Part shown: one piece after another, positions 37,173 to 46,829 of the stretch | Numbering within the stretch: the stretch's first letter is position 1 | How the letters are laid out: each line of letters opens with the position of its first letter | Origin: Virgibacillus sp. LDC-1 | GTDB lineage: Bacteria; Bacillota; Bacilli; Bacillales; Amphibacillaceae | NCBI RefSeq assembly: GCF_030137545.1 | Contig: NZ_JARUVL010000008.1 | Coordinates: 1 to 64,000, forward strand | Direction: 5' to 3' | DNA length: 64,000 nucleotides | Translations under genes and position numbers: made by a program | The notes under the pieces: generated by a model | Databases searched by the model: none | What the model was told of the DNA's origin: nothing | Seen by the model: only the letters and a program-made list of their open reading frames with translations

Positions 37173-37463
37173 TTATTGGTCATCTTCTCGAACTGCAATA
37201 TGGCGAATGATATCATCAGAGAACTTCGCTAAACGATCGAATTCATTTACTGCTTTTTCATCGCCGCTGAAGTTAATCAATACATAATATCCATCGCGGT
37301 AGTCTTTAATTTCATAAGCAAGACGCTTCTTGCCCATTTCGTCTACCTTAGCGATCTCCGCTCCATTATCAGTAAGAATTGTGTTGAAACGCTCAATTAA
37401 AGCTGTTTGCGCTTCTTCTTCCATGTCTGGGCGGATGATGTACATAATTTCATATTTTCTCAT
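37173..37463 (-). CDS. rpsF: 30S ribosomal protein S6
   Basis: 96 aa. [19 protein letters not shown] start, [17 protein letters not shown] central strands. Binds S18. AAGGAGG 7 nt before the ATG. First gene of the operon, preceded by a structured leader that likely senses the S6:S18 complex. Confidence 0.98.
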   Translation of the reverse strand: MRKYEIMYIIRPDMEEEAQTALIERFNTILTDNGAEIAKVDEMGKKRLAYEIKDYRDGYYVLINFSGDEKAVNEFDRLAKFSDDIIRHIAVREDDQ

Positions 37464-37465
37464 CC

Positions 37466-37541
37466 GTTACACCTCCTTTTGGTCTTAGCGGCCCTCAAAT
37501 TTTTGAGAGCAAGGAGTAATCGATAATTTAATTACTCACGA
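37466..37541 (-). promoter_or_regulatory. Probable S6:S18 autoregulatory leader RNA
   Basis: The rpsF leader can form CTCTCAAA / TTTGAGGG with a flanking CTT...AAG closing pair and an unpaired GCCGC strand. Autogenous S6:S18 leaders described in bacteria carry a conserved CCG in a bulge of such a stem. The match is by structure and position, not by a covariance search. Confidence 0.55.
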
Positions 37542-37547
37542 TAGTGT

Positions 37548-37576
37548 ATTATACCAAAGTTTTTCATAAATAACAA
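37548..37576 (-). promoter_or_regulatory. rpsF-ssb-rpsR promoter
   Basis: Minus strand -35 TTGTTA (37571-37576), 17-bp spacer, -10 TATAAT (37548-37553). Confidence 0.8.
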
Positions 37577-37612
37577 CCTATGAAAGGGATCCTATTTTAC
37601 ACCAACCATTAT

Positions 37613-38713
37613 TTACACGTTAAAACGGAAATGGATGACATCGCCATCCTGTACGATATATTCCTTACCTTCTAAACGTACCTTTCCTTTTTCACGAGCT
37701 TGTCCCATTGAACCAGCCTCAACAAGATCTGTGTAGGAAACTGTTTCAGCTCGAATAAATCCGCGCTCAAAGTCGGTATGAATGATTCCAGCTGCTTGTG
37801 GGGCTTTCGTGCCTTTTCTGAATGTCCACGCACGAACCTCCTGCTCACCAGCCGTAAAGTAAGTAGCTAATCCTAGCAAATGATAGGAAGCTTTAATGAG
37901 CTTATCCAATCCCGACTCTGTAATACCTAGCTCCTGCAAAAACATTTCTTTTTCATCCTGCTCAAGCTCTGAAATTTCTTCTTCAATCTTTGCACAAATA
38001 ACAATAACCTCTGCATCTTCTTCTGCCGCATAAGCTTTTACTTTTTGTACGTTTGCATTCGCATCCGAATCTGTCACTTCATCCTCACTAACATTTGCAA
38101 CATAAAGCATTGGTTTTGCTGTAAGTAAATGAAGTCCTTTAACGATTTTTTGCTGTTCATCGGTAAAATCTAATGCACGTGCAGGGGTTTCCTCTTCAAA
38201 GGCTGCTTTTAGTTTTGCAAGGATATCAAACTCGGCCACTGCTTCCTTATCTTTTTGCTTTGCGAGTTTTTCCACACGTTGTATCCGTTTGTTTACCGTT
38301 TCTAAATCAGCTAAAATAAGCTCTAAATTGATGATTTCAATATCATCAATCGGATCAACCTTACCAGAAACGTGGGTAATATTCTCATCCTCAAAACAAC
38401 GAACGACCTGGCATATCGCATCAACTTGGCGAATATGGGATAAAAATTGGTTGCCTAATCCCTCTCCCTTACTCGCACCCTTTACAATCCCTGCAATATC
38501 TGTAAATTCAAAGGCTGTTGGTACTGTTTTCTTTGGTTTTACAAGCTCTGTTAATTTATTTAAGCGATCGTCTGGCACTTCCACAATACCTACATTCGGA
38601 TCAATCGTAGCAAATGGATAGTTTGCTGCTTCTGCTCCTGCTTGTGTAATGGCATTAAATAACGTGGATTTCCCCACGTTAGGAAGTCCGACTATTCCTG
38701 CTGTTAAAGACAT
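37613..38713 (-). CDS. ychF: Redox-regulated ATPase YchF/EngD (YyaF)
   Basis: 366 aa Obg-related NTPase that prefers ATP. G1 GLPNVGKST (8-16), G3 DIAGIVKGASKGEG, a coiled-coil insertion (about 130-200), and a C-terminal TGS domain (about 280-366). Binds ribosomes and takes part in stress responses. Standing gene order ychF-rpsF of bacilli is kept. Full length. Confidence 0.97.
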   Translation of the reverse strand: MSLTAGIVGLPNVGKSTLFNAITQAGAEAANYPFATIDPNVGIVEVPDDRLNKLTELVKPKKTVPTAFEFTDIAGIVKGASKGEGLGNQFLSHIRQVDAICQVVRCFEDENITHVSGKVDPIDDIEIINLELILADLETVNKRIQRVEKLAKQKDKEAVAEFDILAKLKAAFEEETPARALDFTDEQQKIVKGLHLLTAKPMLYVANVSEDEVTDSDANANVQKVKAYAAEEDAEVIVICAKIEEEISELEQDEKEMFLQELGITESGLDKLIKASYHLLGLATYFTAGEQEVRAWTFRKGTKAPQAAGIIHTDFERGFIRAETVSYTDLVEAGSMGQAREKGKVRLEGKEYIVQDGDVIHFRFNV

Positions 38714-38808
38714 ACATCTTTCACTCCTTAAGGATTTCCATTCATATGAACGCGTTTGTCTTCCTAATTATAGATTCAACAGGACAAGAAGACAAGAAGA
38801 TATAATGC

Positions 38809-38839
38809 AAAAGTAGGCACCAAGTGGATGCCTACTTTT
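38809..38839. terminator. Terminator after the mscS-DUF951 operon
   Basis: AAAAGTAGGCA (38809-38819) and TGCCTACTTTT (38829-38839) are perfect arms; works in both directions. Confidence 0.8.
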
Positions 38840-38924
38840 TGCTTTTACCCTATTATAATTCTATTTCTCTCTATCTATGTTACTATTATACCATTTTTGG
38901 AAGATATTAGTCTATATTAACTAT

Positions 38925-39122
38925 TTAATCCTCCGCTTTTTCGAGGATTTTTTTTAGCTTCTTAGCAAATTCCTTGCGAGGAATCATCACACTGTGCGAA
39001 CAGCCAAGACAACGAATGCGGATATCCATTCCCATTCGAATGATTTTCCAGCGATTTTCCCCACATGGATGTGGCTTTTTCATTTGTACAACATCATTTA
39101 AACCAAAATCCTTGTCTACCAT
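38925..39122 (-). CDS. DUF951 small protein (YyzM)
   Basis: 65 aa. Conserved small basic protein with a probable metal site of the form HPCGENRW ... CLGC (Cys near 20, 39, 42). It is always found next to mscS/ychF in bacilli. Function unknown; the RIRCLGC pattern suggests nucleic-acid or zinc binding. 15 nt after mscS. Confidence 0.85.
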   Translation of the reverse strand: MVDKDFGLNDVVQMKKPHPCGENRWKIIRMGMDIRIRCLGCSHSVMIPRKEFAKKLKKILEKAED

Positions 39123-39137
39123 GCTATGTTCTCCTTC

Positions 39138-40046
39138 TTAATCATTTTCACGCCCACGATGGTGGTGGTTTTCATCCATTATTGTTGGTCGTTCATTGCG
39201 TGAATACATGACTAGTCGTGGCGAAGGAATATCAATACCAGCCTGATATAGCCCTTCCTTCATCTCTTTACGAATCATCCGTTCACCTGACCATTGAGAG
39301 CCTGGTAACGTTTCGGCAATCACGCGAACGACAAAATGAGAAAGTTCTAATGATTGAACGCCGATGATTTCTGGAGCGGACAAGATTTGCGGATATTTTT
39401 CCGGAAGTTTTTTAGCGATTACTTCAATAACCTTTTCCGCTTCTTCAATATTGCTTTCATATGGAATATTAATATCTACTACGGACAGGCCATTATGAAC
39501 AGAGTAATTTGTCACCTGTGTAATATTTCCATTTGGAAGGACATTCATCTCCCCTGTCCAGCTTAGCACCTTTGTTGTACGTAAACCGATTTCTTCTACG
39601 GTACCTTCTATACCGGAAACAGCAATATAGTCTCCTACCGAAAATTGATCCTCAAAAATGATGAAAAACCCTGAAATAATGTCTCGAACTAAATTTTGTG
39701 CTCCAAAGCCGATAGCAAGCCCTGCTACTCCAGCTCCAGCTAGTAATGCGCCAATTTTAAATCCTAATACATTATCTAATATCATAATGAACGCGATAAA
39801 ATAAACGACATAAGCGATTACATTAAGCGTTAGTTTTTTTAATGTGTTTTCTCTGCGCTCGGAAATACGAATCGGTCCGCGACGTTCGTTGCTAAAAAGT
39901 CGCTCAACGACTTTTTTACTTATTCGTACAATAAAAAGCGCTATAAAGGTGATTAATAATATTTGAATAATCCCTTCTCCAATTGCAATCCAAGGCTTTG
40001 GTCCTGTGATATATTCCCATAAGTCTGTTAGTTCTTTTTCAACCAA
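39138..40046 (-). CDS. Small-conductance mechanosensitive channel, MscS family
   Basis: 302 aa. Membrane helices near 22-42, 75-95 and the pore helix ALLAGAGVAGLAIGFGAQN (about 98-116) with its Gly/Ala packing, then the beta domain (GTVEEIGLRTTKVL) and the cytoplasmic alpha/beta cage. Releases solutes on hypo-osmotic shock. First gene before the DUF951 gene. Confidence 0.92.
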   Translation of the reverse strand: MVEKELTDLWEYITGPKPWIAIGEGIIQILLITFIALFIVRISKKVVERLFSNERRGPIRISERRENTLKKLTLNVIAYVVYFIAFIMILDNVLGFKIGALLAGAGVAGLAIGFGAQNLVRDIISGFFIIFEDQFSVGDYIAVSGIEGTVEEIGLRTTKVLSWTGEMNVLPNGNITQVTNYSVHNGLSVVDINIPYESNIEEAEKVIEVIAKKLPEKYPQILSAPEIIGVQSLELSHFVVRVIAETLPGSQWSGERMIRKEMKEGLYQAGIDIPSPRLVMYSRNERPTIMDENHHHRGREND

Positions 40047-40154
40047 ACTAAAACCTCCTGTTCGTCTGTTACTACGAATTAAATGCGATTATTTTAGATT
40101 AAATAGTACAATATTTCGTTTAAAAATGGAAGCGAATGATTTATGCGAATAATC

Positions 40155-41180
40155 TTATACTTTTCGTTTATCTAACACTCTCCACACTGGAAATAATAAC
40201 AGCCTTGTCAATACATATAAGTTTAATACCCCATAAACAGGATAAATATAGCCGATTAATGTAGAGAATCCTAACGTTGTTAACGGAATCATCGTAAGCA
40301 ATGTTAAGAAAACAAGCACCCATAATGGCACACGGAAAAAACTATGGATTCTAGTTACAATCCCCATTATACCAGCAGCTGCTGTTGTAAAGATAGCAAA
40401 CCATAGGAGCACTGTCATTAAGATAAGCATTTGAATCGGATAATGCTTTAAAATCGCAAACAAAGGAATTTCATATAATAATAGCTCGTCTGCAATTTGG
40501 ATAAGACTGTTGTTATAAATATACGATATAATTCCTAATATAGCGCCACTACCGATACAGGCAATCCAGATCTCCTTTTTGGATTCTACTTTATTTCCGA
40601 TCGCACCTAAGACGGCAATAAGTGGCAAAATATTTAATGCCGTAAAGGGAAAAGCAGCTAACCAATTTCGTTGCTCATGCCAATGAGAAAATAAGGAAAG
40701 CTCCTGATCATATGTAAACTGAAGCAATACATACAATAGACCAGTTAGCAAAACAGGCAAAATGATTTGATTAATGGATAATAGCCCACCAATATCCTTC
40801 ATAAAAAGAATAACTAGTGCGACCACCATTATACTTATACCCCACCAATACGAATAATTAAACGCTTGTCCGGTTGCTCCGCTACCTGAAAGCATGACAA
40901 CAGTAGTCGTATACAAGTAAAGGAAAATCATCACATCATATATTCCTGTAAGTTTGTCTCCAACAATTTCTCTTAGTACAGAACGATATTCCTGTGATTG
41001 TAGTCGATAGCTAATATGCATAATGACCGTACATGAAATGGAAAAGAAAAGCACGAATAGCATTATAGCAAGTCCACTTTCATGACCAAAAAACTCCCAT
41101 AACTCTCTCCCCGATGCATAGCCTGCCCCAATCGTTGTACCAATAATTAAAAACATCCATTTAAATCCTGATTTCCACAT
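40155..41180 (-). CDS. YkvI-family membrane transporter
   Basis: 341 aa, about ten membrane helices, with the APC-superfamily opening MFLIIGTTIGAGYASGRE (9-26) whose Gly-rich unwound helix I is typical of LeuT-fold transporters. Substrate unknown. GGAGGAA precedes the ATG; monocistronic and divergent from yyaC. Confidence 0.8.
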   Translation of the reverse strand: MWKSGFKWMFLIIGTTIGAGYASGRELWEFFGHESGLAIMLFVLFFSISCTVIMHISYRLQSQEYRSVLREIVGDKLTGIYDVMIFLYLYTTTVVMLSGSGATGQAFNYSYWWGISIMVVALVILFMKDIGGLLSINQIILPVLLTGLLYVLLQFTYDQELSLFSHWHEQRNWLAAFPFTALNILPLIAVLGAIGNKVESKKEIWIACIGSGAILGIISYIYNNSLIQIADELLLYEIPLFAILKHYPIQMLILMTVLLWFAIFTTAAAGIMGIVTRIHSFFRVPLWVLVFLTLLTMIPLTTLGFSTLIGYIYPVYGVLNLYVLTRLLLFPVWRVLDKRKV

Positions 41181-41271
41181 GGAAGTTCCTCCGTTAAACT
41201 TTTTTGACTTAATGTATAAAAATCGAATGAAATCCGTATACTTATATCAATATGTTTGCGGAGGATAAGCT

Positions 41272-41889
41272 ATGAATCTTAAGAGCCGTTTTCAATCAAA
41301 AATTGATTCCGTTCGAATCGATCACACTGCACCACACCTCGATGTAGCAATAGGAGATAAATTAATTTCTTGGTTTCCTAGTGTACCTCGTGAATATGTC
41401 GTCGTTTGTATTGGAACAGATCGATCGACCGGGGATGCACTAGGTCCATTAGTTGGATCATTTCTAACGGAAATGAAACCAAGGCATTTGTCGGTTTTTG
41501 GAACACTAGAGCATCCTGTACATGCTACAAACCTGCATGAATATATTAAAGAAATTAATCATGTTCATAAAAATCCATTTATCATTGCAGTGGATGCTTG
41601 TTTAGGAAAAACACATTCGGTGGGTAAAATCATTGCCACTGAAGGTCCCTTACAGCCTGGTGCAGCTTTAAATAAACCATTACCAGCTGTTGGTGATGTC
41701 CATCTTACTGGCGTGGTCAATGTAAGTGGGTTTATGGAGTATTCGGTTCTACAAAATACTCGCTTAGCTATTGTAGTAGAAATGGCTAAAAAAATTGCCG
41801 GATTGCTTGAGTCGATTGATTATCGTTTAATCCATCATCGCAAGGCTCCTGCCGTTGTAGTACCCCAAATAAAATCATCGACCCTCTAA
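41272..41889 (+). CDS. yyaC: Spore protease-like protein YyaC
   Basis: 205 aa. Related to germination protease GPR. VVCIGTDRSTGDALGPLVG (44-62) and IIAVDACLGK carry the two acidic residues expected at the GPR active site; GDVHLTGVVNVSGFMEY is also conserved. Expressed in sporulating cells in B. subtilis and lies beside parB there as well. Plus-strand gene among minus-strand neighbours, as in other bacilli. Confidence 0.92.
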   Translation: MNLKSRFQSKIDSVRIDHTAPHLDVAIGDKLISWFPSVPREYVVVCIGTDRSTGDALGPLVGSFLTEMKPRHLSVFGTLEHPVHATNLHEYIKEINHVHKNPFIIAVDACLGKTHSVGKIIATEGPLQPGAALNKPLPAVGDVHLTGVVNVSGFMEYSVLQNTRLAIVVEMAKKIAGLLESIDYRLIHHRKAPAVVVPQIKSSTL

Positions 41890-41903
41890 TTTAACGAAAT
41901 AGA

Positions 41904-41936
41904 AAAAAACTGCGAAATACATGCTCGCAGTTTTTT
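41904..41936. terminator. Terminator between yyaC and the DUF554 gene
   Basis: AAAAAACTGCG (41904-41914) and CGCAGTTTTTT (41926-41936), perfect arms, bidirectional. Confidence 0.85.
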
Positions 41937-41953
41937 CATTATTTATTCTTCTA

Positions 41954-42658
41954 TTAGAAAAGCTGATACATCGCATAAACGAGCCCTACTGTTAGAATGG
42001 ATGGTAATAAGTTTCCAACACGGATTGAAACAATTTTTAACAAATTCAACCCAATTGCAACAATTAACAGCCCTCCTACTGCAGTTAATTCGACAATAAG
42101 TCCATTTAAAAATGTCTCCGGAAACCAACTTTCGATTTGCGTTGCCAATAATGCAATTCCACCTTGATATAAGACAACTGGAATAACAGAAAAGATAACA
42201 CCAAATCCTAATGTTGTTGTTAATACAAGTGCTGTAAATCCATCTATTACACCTTTTGTGATTAAAACTTCATGGTCGCCACGCAAGCCACTATCAAGTG
42301 CACCTATCACAGCCATTGCACCAATTACAAAGATAAGCGAAGCCGTAACAAAGCCTTGCGTGACCGTTATGTTTTGGTTTTTAGTTGTAAATTTACTACC
42401 GATCCATGTTCCTAATCGATTTAAACCTTCTTCTACTTGAAGAAACTCTCCTAATAATGCACCTGTAAGTAAGCTAATTAACACGATAATAATCGAATCC
42501 GTAGCAAACGCCATTTGCATACCAATTAGAATTACAGTAAGTCCTATTCCATGCATCACGGTCTGTTTATATTTTTCAGGGATTTTTGTAAAAAATAATC
42601 CAAGTAAACTACCAATAATAATAAAAGCTGCATTCACTAATGTCCCGTATAATACCAT
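41954..42658 (-). CDS. DUF554 family membrane protein (YdfK/YqgA type)
   Basis: 234 aa from the ATG at 42658 (MVLYGTLVNAAFIIIG), with GGAG 9 nt before; a start five codons earlier has no ribosome site. About seven membrane helices. Probable transporter of unknown substrate; function not established in the family. 30 nt after the cysteine desulfurase gene and probably co-transcribed. Confidence 0.88.
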   Translation of the reverse strand: MVLYGTLVNAAFIIIGSLLGLFFTKIPEKYKQTVMHGIGLTVILIGMQMAFATDSIIIVLISLLTGALLGEFLQVEEGLNRLGTWIGSKFTTKNQNITVTQGFVTASLIFVIGAMAVIGALDSGLRGDHEVLITKGVIDGFTALVLTTTLGFGVIFSVIPVVLYQGGIALLATQIESWFPETFLNGLIVELTAVGGLLIVAIGLNLLKIVSIRVGNLLPSILTVGLVYAMYQLF

Positions 42659-42688
42659 TGCCTCCAACTCCATTGTAATTAATCTATT

Positions 42689-43843
42689 TTACATTCCTTC
42701 ATATGCCATTGTTATTTCTTCGATTGCAGTTAAAAACGCTTCAATCTCCTCTTCTGTGTTGGTTGCATTAAAGCTTACACGGACAACTCCCTGCTCAGTT
42801 GTTCCAAGGGTTTCATGGGCTAACGGATTACAGTGTAATCCAGCACGTACTGCAATTTGATAATGTGTATCTAACACGATCGCTATTTCTTGCGCATCTA
42901 TCCCGTTTACATTAAAAGCGATGATCGGTAATCGCACATCCTCTATCAAGGGTCCATAGCAAGTAATTCCTTCTATTGAATTTAGCCCGTCTAATAGTTT
43001 GTTTGCTAACAATGTTTCACGTGAAACATTGTCGTGTATTTTCCGTTCATAAACTTGTAAAGCTGCTAATAACCCAGCTATGCCTGGTGTATTTAATGTT
43101 CCACTTTCTAGTTTTTCTGGCCACACTTCCGGCTGATCAGGAGATTCCGAATAGCTTCCTGTTCCACCATGATGAATGGGGTGTAAATCAAGATGCTGTG
43201 CAACAAGCAACACCCCTGTTCCTTGTGGTCCTAGTATTCCTTTATGACCAGGAAAGGCAAGCATATCAACCCCTTGTGCTTTCATCGATATCGGTATATG
43301 CCCTGCCGTTTGTGAAGCATCAACAAGCGTTATAATACGATGTTTTTTAGCGACTTTAATTACTTCATTCAAAGGAATGATAGCTCCTGTAACATTGGAT
43401 GCATGTGTTACAGCAATTAGCTTTGTTTGAGAGCAAATGGTAGCTTTCATTGCATGTATAAATGCATCATCATCTCCATCAAAACGAACATAGGACACCG
43501 TTACACCATATTTCTTTTTTAAATGCTCTAAAGGCCTTCGCACTGCGTTATGCTCCATATATGTAGCAATAATGTGGTCGCCCTTTCTCCACTCTAACCC
43601 TTTAATAGCCTGATTTAAGGCAATCGTAGCATTTTGAAAAAAGACCACTCGCTTCGGATCTTCACACCCGAATAATTGCGCAGCTTTTTCGCGGGCTTCT
43701 TGAATTATCTTCGAAGCTTCACGCGCATGTACGTGTCCACCTCTACCTGGGTTTGCCCCTATTTCATTTAATGCATGTAGCATTGCTTCCCCTACCTCTG
43801 GAGGTTTCGGAAACGAGGAAGCTGCCTGATCAAGATATATCAT
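42689..43843 (-). CDS. Cysteine desulfurase-like PLP enzyme (class V aminotransferase)
   Basis: 384 aa from the ATG at 43843 (AAGGAAG upstream). PLP Lys in FPGHKGILGPQG (about 204), conserved His in ITLVDASQTAGH, active-site Cys in RAGLHCNPLAHE (near 345). It is of the NifS/Csd type that removes sulfur from cysteine or selenocysteine. No SUF or NFS scaffold gene is nearby, so the acceptor is unknown. It carries a perfect parS site inside its coding sequence (43013-43028). Confidence 0.9.
   Translation of the reverse strand: MIYLDQAASSFPKPPEVGEAMLHALNEIGANPGRGGHVHAREASKIIQEAREKAAQLFGCEDPKRVVFFQNATIALNQAIKGLEWRKGDHIIATYMEHNAVRRPLEHLKKKYGVTVSYVRFDGDDDAFIHAMKATICSQTKLIAVTHASNVTGAIIPLNEVIKVAKKHRIITLVDASQTAGHIPISMKAQGVDMLAFPGHKGILGPQGTGVLLVAQHLDLHPIHHGGTGSYSESPDQPEVWPEKLESGTLNTPGIAGLLAALQVYERKIHDNVSRETLLANKLLDGLNSIEGITCYGPLIEDVRLPIIAFNVNGIDAQEIAIVLDTHYQIAVRAGLHCNPLAHETLGTTEQGVVRVSFNATNTEEEIEAFLTAIEEITMAYEGM
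43013..43028. promoter_or_regulatory. parS site inside the cysteine desulfurase gene
   Basis: TGTTTCACGTGAAACA, identical to the ParB/Spo0J loading site. The palindrome extends to 22 bp (43010-43031). It lies about 1 kb downstream of parB. Confidence 0.95.
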
Positions 43844-43956
43844 TGTATCTGCTTCCTTTCTCAAGTTGATGAAACGAATATCCTACTCTTTTTCATTGTT
43901 GTTATATCAGATTGAATGGGGTTCATTTTAATAGATAGTAAAAAGATAATAAAATA

Positions 43957-43991
43957 GACTGGTTAAGAAGGTTAACTTCCTAATCCCAGTC
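43957..43991 (-). terminator. Probable terminator of the parA-parB operon
   Basis: GACTGG (43957-43962) and CCAGTC (43986-43991) close a bulged hairpin with an inner GAAG/CTTC; the minus strand continues with a T-rich tract. Confidence 0.5.
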
Positions 43992-44052
43992 CATAGACAA
44001 CATTTTGTCGTGGATAAACGAATTATTAAGATGGTGTTTAGTAATGCTTGAA

Positions 44053-44889
44053 TTATTTATCGAGCACTTCCATAATGCGCTCTAAATCATCATTTGAATA
44101 AAATTCGATTTCGATTTTCCCTTTTCGTTTGCCACGATGAATCGATACGGCAGTTCCTAAACGATCACGTAAAAAGCTTTCTCTTTCTTGTAGAAAAATA
44201 TCCTTTTTCGCTGTCGTTTTCTTTTTTACCGGTTTTTCATTTAACTCAGTAATCAGTTTTTCTATTTGTCTTACATTTAGCTTTTCTTGACGCACTTTAT
44301 TCACTACTGCAATTAATTTACTCTTATCCTTTAATCCTAACAAAGCACGTCCGTGGCCCATTGATAACTCACCATTGTTAATGTACGCAATGACTTGTTC
44401 AGGTAAAGACAGCAATCGAACCATATTCGCAATATGTGAACGGCTCTTTCCTAATCGTTTAGCTAATTCATCTTGGGTTACCTTTAACTCTCGAATTAAA
44501 TTTGCATACGCATGCGCTTCTTCTACTGGGGTTAAATCCTCACGCTGTAAGTTTTCTAATAACGCCAGCTCCATCATCTTTTCGTCTGTCAATTCTTTTA
44601 TAATGACTGGAATTGTTTCGAGTCCAGCTTCTTTTGCGGCACGAAAACGACGTTCTCCAACAACAATTTCATAGCCTTTAATGCTTTTTCGTACGGTTAA
44701 AGGTTGGATAATCCCATATTCTAAGATAGATTCCTTTAACTCCTCAATCGCATCAGCGTGAAATGTTTTTCTTGGTTGATATGGATTCGGGCGACATTCC
44801 TTTATCGCTATTTCTTGAACTGTATCATTCTCATTTTCATTAATCTCTGGAAAAAAAGCATCTAGTCCTCTACCCAACCCGCGTGCCAT
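44053..44889 (-). CDS. parB: Chromosome partition protein ParB (Spo0J)
   Basis: 278 aa. N-terminal ParA-stimulating basic peptide ARGLGRGLDAFF, the CTP-binding ParB box with VVGERRFRAAKEAG (about 75-88), HTH TQDELAKRLGKSRSHIANM region, C-terminal dimerisation domain. It is a CTP-dependent clamp that loads at parS and recruits SMC. Overlaps parA by 20 bp. Confidence 0.97.
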   Translation of the reverse strand: MARGLGRGLDAFFPEINENENDTVQEIAIKECRPNPYQPRKTFHADAIEELKESILEYGIIQPLTVRKSIKGYEIVVGERRFRAAKEAGLETIPVIIKELTDEKMMELALLENLQREDLTPVEEAHAYANLIRELKVTQDELAKRLGKSRSHIANMVRLLSLPEQVIAYINNGELSMGHGRALLGLKDKSKLIAVVNKVRQEKLNVRQIEKLITELNEKPVKKKTTAKKDIFLQERESFLRDRLGTAVSIHRGKRKGKIEIEFYSNDDLERIMEVLDK

Positions 44890-45643
44890 TTTCCATCACT
44901 TCCTTCGCCAATTCAAGATAAACTTCTGCCCCACGTGATTTCGGATCATATGTAATGATTGGCTGGCCATGACTTGGTGCTTCTCCTAACCGAATATTTC
45001 GCGGAATAATGGATTTATAAACTTTATCCTGAAAATATTTTTTTACTTCTTCAATCACTTGAATTCCTAAATTCGTTCTTGCATCAAGCATGGTGAGTAA
45101 TACACCTTCAATCATCAAGCTTTTATTTAAGTGCTTTTGTACAAGGCGAATCGTGTTCAATAGCTGACTAAGTCCTTCTAAAGCGTAGTATTCACATTGG
45201 ACTGGAATAATGACGGTGTCAGAAGCAGTTAATGCATTAATCGTGAGTAAGCCCAATGATGGTGGACAATCGATAATGATATAGTCATAGACTCCTCTTA
45301 ACTCTTCTAATGCTTTTTTCAAGCGAATCTCTCGAGAAATAGTTGGTACAAGTTCGATTTCTGCACCAGCGAGTTGAATTGTAGCAGGTATGATATCTAA
45401 GTTGTTTACATTCGTAGGAACACAAACTTCCTTTGCCTGTATATCTTCAACGAGCACATTATAGATACATTGATCCATGTCTGCTTTATTGATGCCTACT
45501 CCACTCGTGGCATTTCCTTGCGGGTCAATATCTACTAATAGCACTCTATTTCCAAATTGCGCTAGACTTGCGCTCAGATTTACCGATGAAGTTGTTTTTC
45601 CTACACCACCCTTTTGATTCGCGATGGATATGATTTTTCCCAT
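44870..45643 (-). CDS. parA: Chromosome partition ATPase ParA (Soj)
   Basis: 257 aa deviant Walker-type ATPase: MGKIISIANQKGGVGKTT gives the signature-lysine P loop (10-17), LLVDIDPQGNAT, IIIDCPPSLG. Works with ParB in segregation and regulates DnaA activity. Overlaps parB. No N-terminal extension, as for chromosomal Soj. Confidence 0.98.
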   Translation of the reverse strand: MGKIISIANQKGGVGKTTSSVNLSASLAQFGNRVLLVDIDPQGNATSGVGINKADMDQCIYNVLVEDIQAKEVCVPTNVNNLDIIPATIQLAGAEIELVPTISREIRLKKALEELRGVYDYIIIDCPPSLGLLTINALTASDTVIIPVQCEYYALEGLSQLLNTIRLVQKHLNKSLMIEGVLLTMLDARTNLGIQVIEEVKKYFQDKVYKSIIPRNIRLGEAPSHGQPIITYDPKSRGAEVYLELAKEVMENGTRVG

Positions 45644-45780
45644 GTTTTCACCTACCAGTTAAACTTCCTTTAAGCTATACTTTCTATTCTATCACTTTTT
45701 CCAAGTAAACGACTATTAATTTTACTTTTTACTTAAAATATATCCGAAATAGATTCTAGATGCGCCTAATTATACTAAAA

Positions 45781-45814
45781 ATAAACCTTCTCCCTATCTA
45801 GGGAGAAGGTTTAT
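45781..45814. terminator. Terminator between noc and parA
   Basis: ATAAACCTTCTCCC (45781-45794) and GGGAGAAGGTTTAT (45801-45814), perfect 14-bp arms. It separates noc (ending at 45834) from parA. Confidence 0.85.
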
Positions 45815-45833
45815 GTCTATTAAAATTAAATGA

Positions 45834-46703
45834 TTATTTCTTTTTCGGTATTTTAATCGTTATTTGGTAATAATCATCAAGATCTTCTTCATCTGATTCT
45901 ACTTCAATCCCTGTGTCTGATACCATACTCAATGATTGACGAATCGTATTCATCGCAATACGGATATCCTTATTAACACCCTTTAGCTTTGCGCGTTTTT
46001 TCTTCGGTTTCTCTACCGGCTCATTTATAGCTGCGATTTTTTCTTCGGTTTGCTTTACATTTAAATCTTTTTGTATGATTTCATTTAAAATAAAAAGCTG
46101 TTTTTCTGCTTCTTTTAATTTAATTAATGCGCGAGCATGGCGTTCTGTTATTTGCTTTGTCAATAATGCCTGCTGTACTTCCTCTGGTAATTTAAGTAAC
46201 CGCAACTTGTTTGCAATCGTTGATTGATTTTTACCTAACCGTTGCGCTAACGCCTCTTGGGTTAACTCATGCATTTCTAACAGCTTTGCATAGGCAATCG
46301 CCTCTTCAATGACAGTTAGCTCTTCCCGTTGCAAATTCTCAATTAATGCAACCGACGCAGTTTGCGTATCACTCATATCTCGGATAATTGCTGAAATAAA
46401 CTCCCATCCAAGCGATTGTACTGCTCGCCATCTACGTTCCCCGGCAATTAATTCATATTGCCCTTCTTCACCGTCTATCTTACGCACAACAATTGGTTGT
46501 ATCATTCCGTGTGTATTGATCGTTTGAGCGAGTTCAGCTATTTTATCCTCATTAAACATTGATCTTGGTTGATAGCGATTTGGCTGTATATTAACAACAG
46601 GAAGCTGTATGACCTCATCTGGATGATAGGCTTCTATTTCACTATTTGTATCTGCGTCTGTTTTTTCCCCCATACCAAAAATTCGATTAAAAGGCTGCAA
46701 CAC
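45834..46703 (-). CDS. noc: Nucleoid occlusion protein Noc
   Basis: 289 aa ParB paralogue. The N terminus [13 protein letters not shown] is the amphipathic membrane-targeting helix of Noc. CTP-binding [38 protein letters not shown] (about 150-169). It binds TATTTCCCGGGAAATA sites rather than parS and keeps division away from the nucleoid; one such site is at 11729. A parS site lies 110 bp upstream of its start. Confidence 0.96.
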   Translation of the reverse strand: MLQPFNRIFGMGEKTDADTNSEIEAYHPDEVIQLPVVNIQPNRYQPRSMFNEDKIAELAQTINTHGMIQPIVVRKIDGEEGQYELIAGERRWRAVQSLGWEFISAIIRDMSDTQTASVALIENLQREELTVIEEAIAYAKLLEMHELTQEALAQRLGKNQSTIANKLRLLKLPEEVQQALLTKQITERHARALIKLKEAEKQLFILNEIIQKDLNVKQTEEKIAAINEPVEKPKKKRAKLKGVNKDIRIAMNTIRQSLSMVSDTGIEVESDEEDLDDYYQITIKIPKKK

Positions 46704-46813
46704 TATACAACACCACCTTTATAAAATAAATAGATTATTTTTAGTTCCCCAAAGAATTATCCGTTATATCTAAAAAAGCTATTTCGATAGCTTGGATCTT
46801 TTCCAACTTACAA

Positions 46814-46829
46814 TGTTTCACGTGAAACA
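46814..46829. promoter_or_regulatory. parS site upstream of noc
   Basis: TGTTTCACGTGAAACA, perfect consensus, in the 292-bp rsmG-noc gap. Confidence 0.95.
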
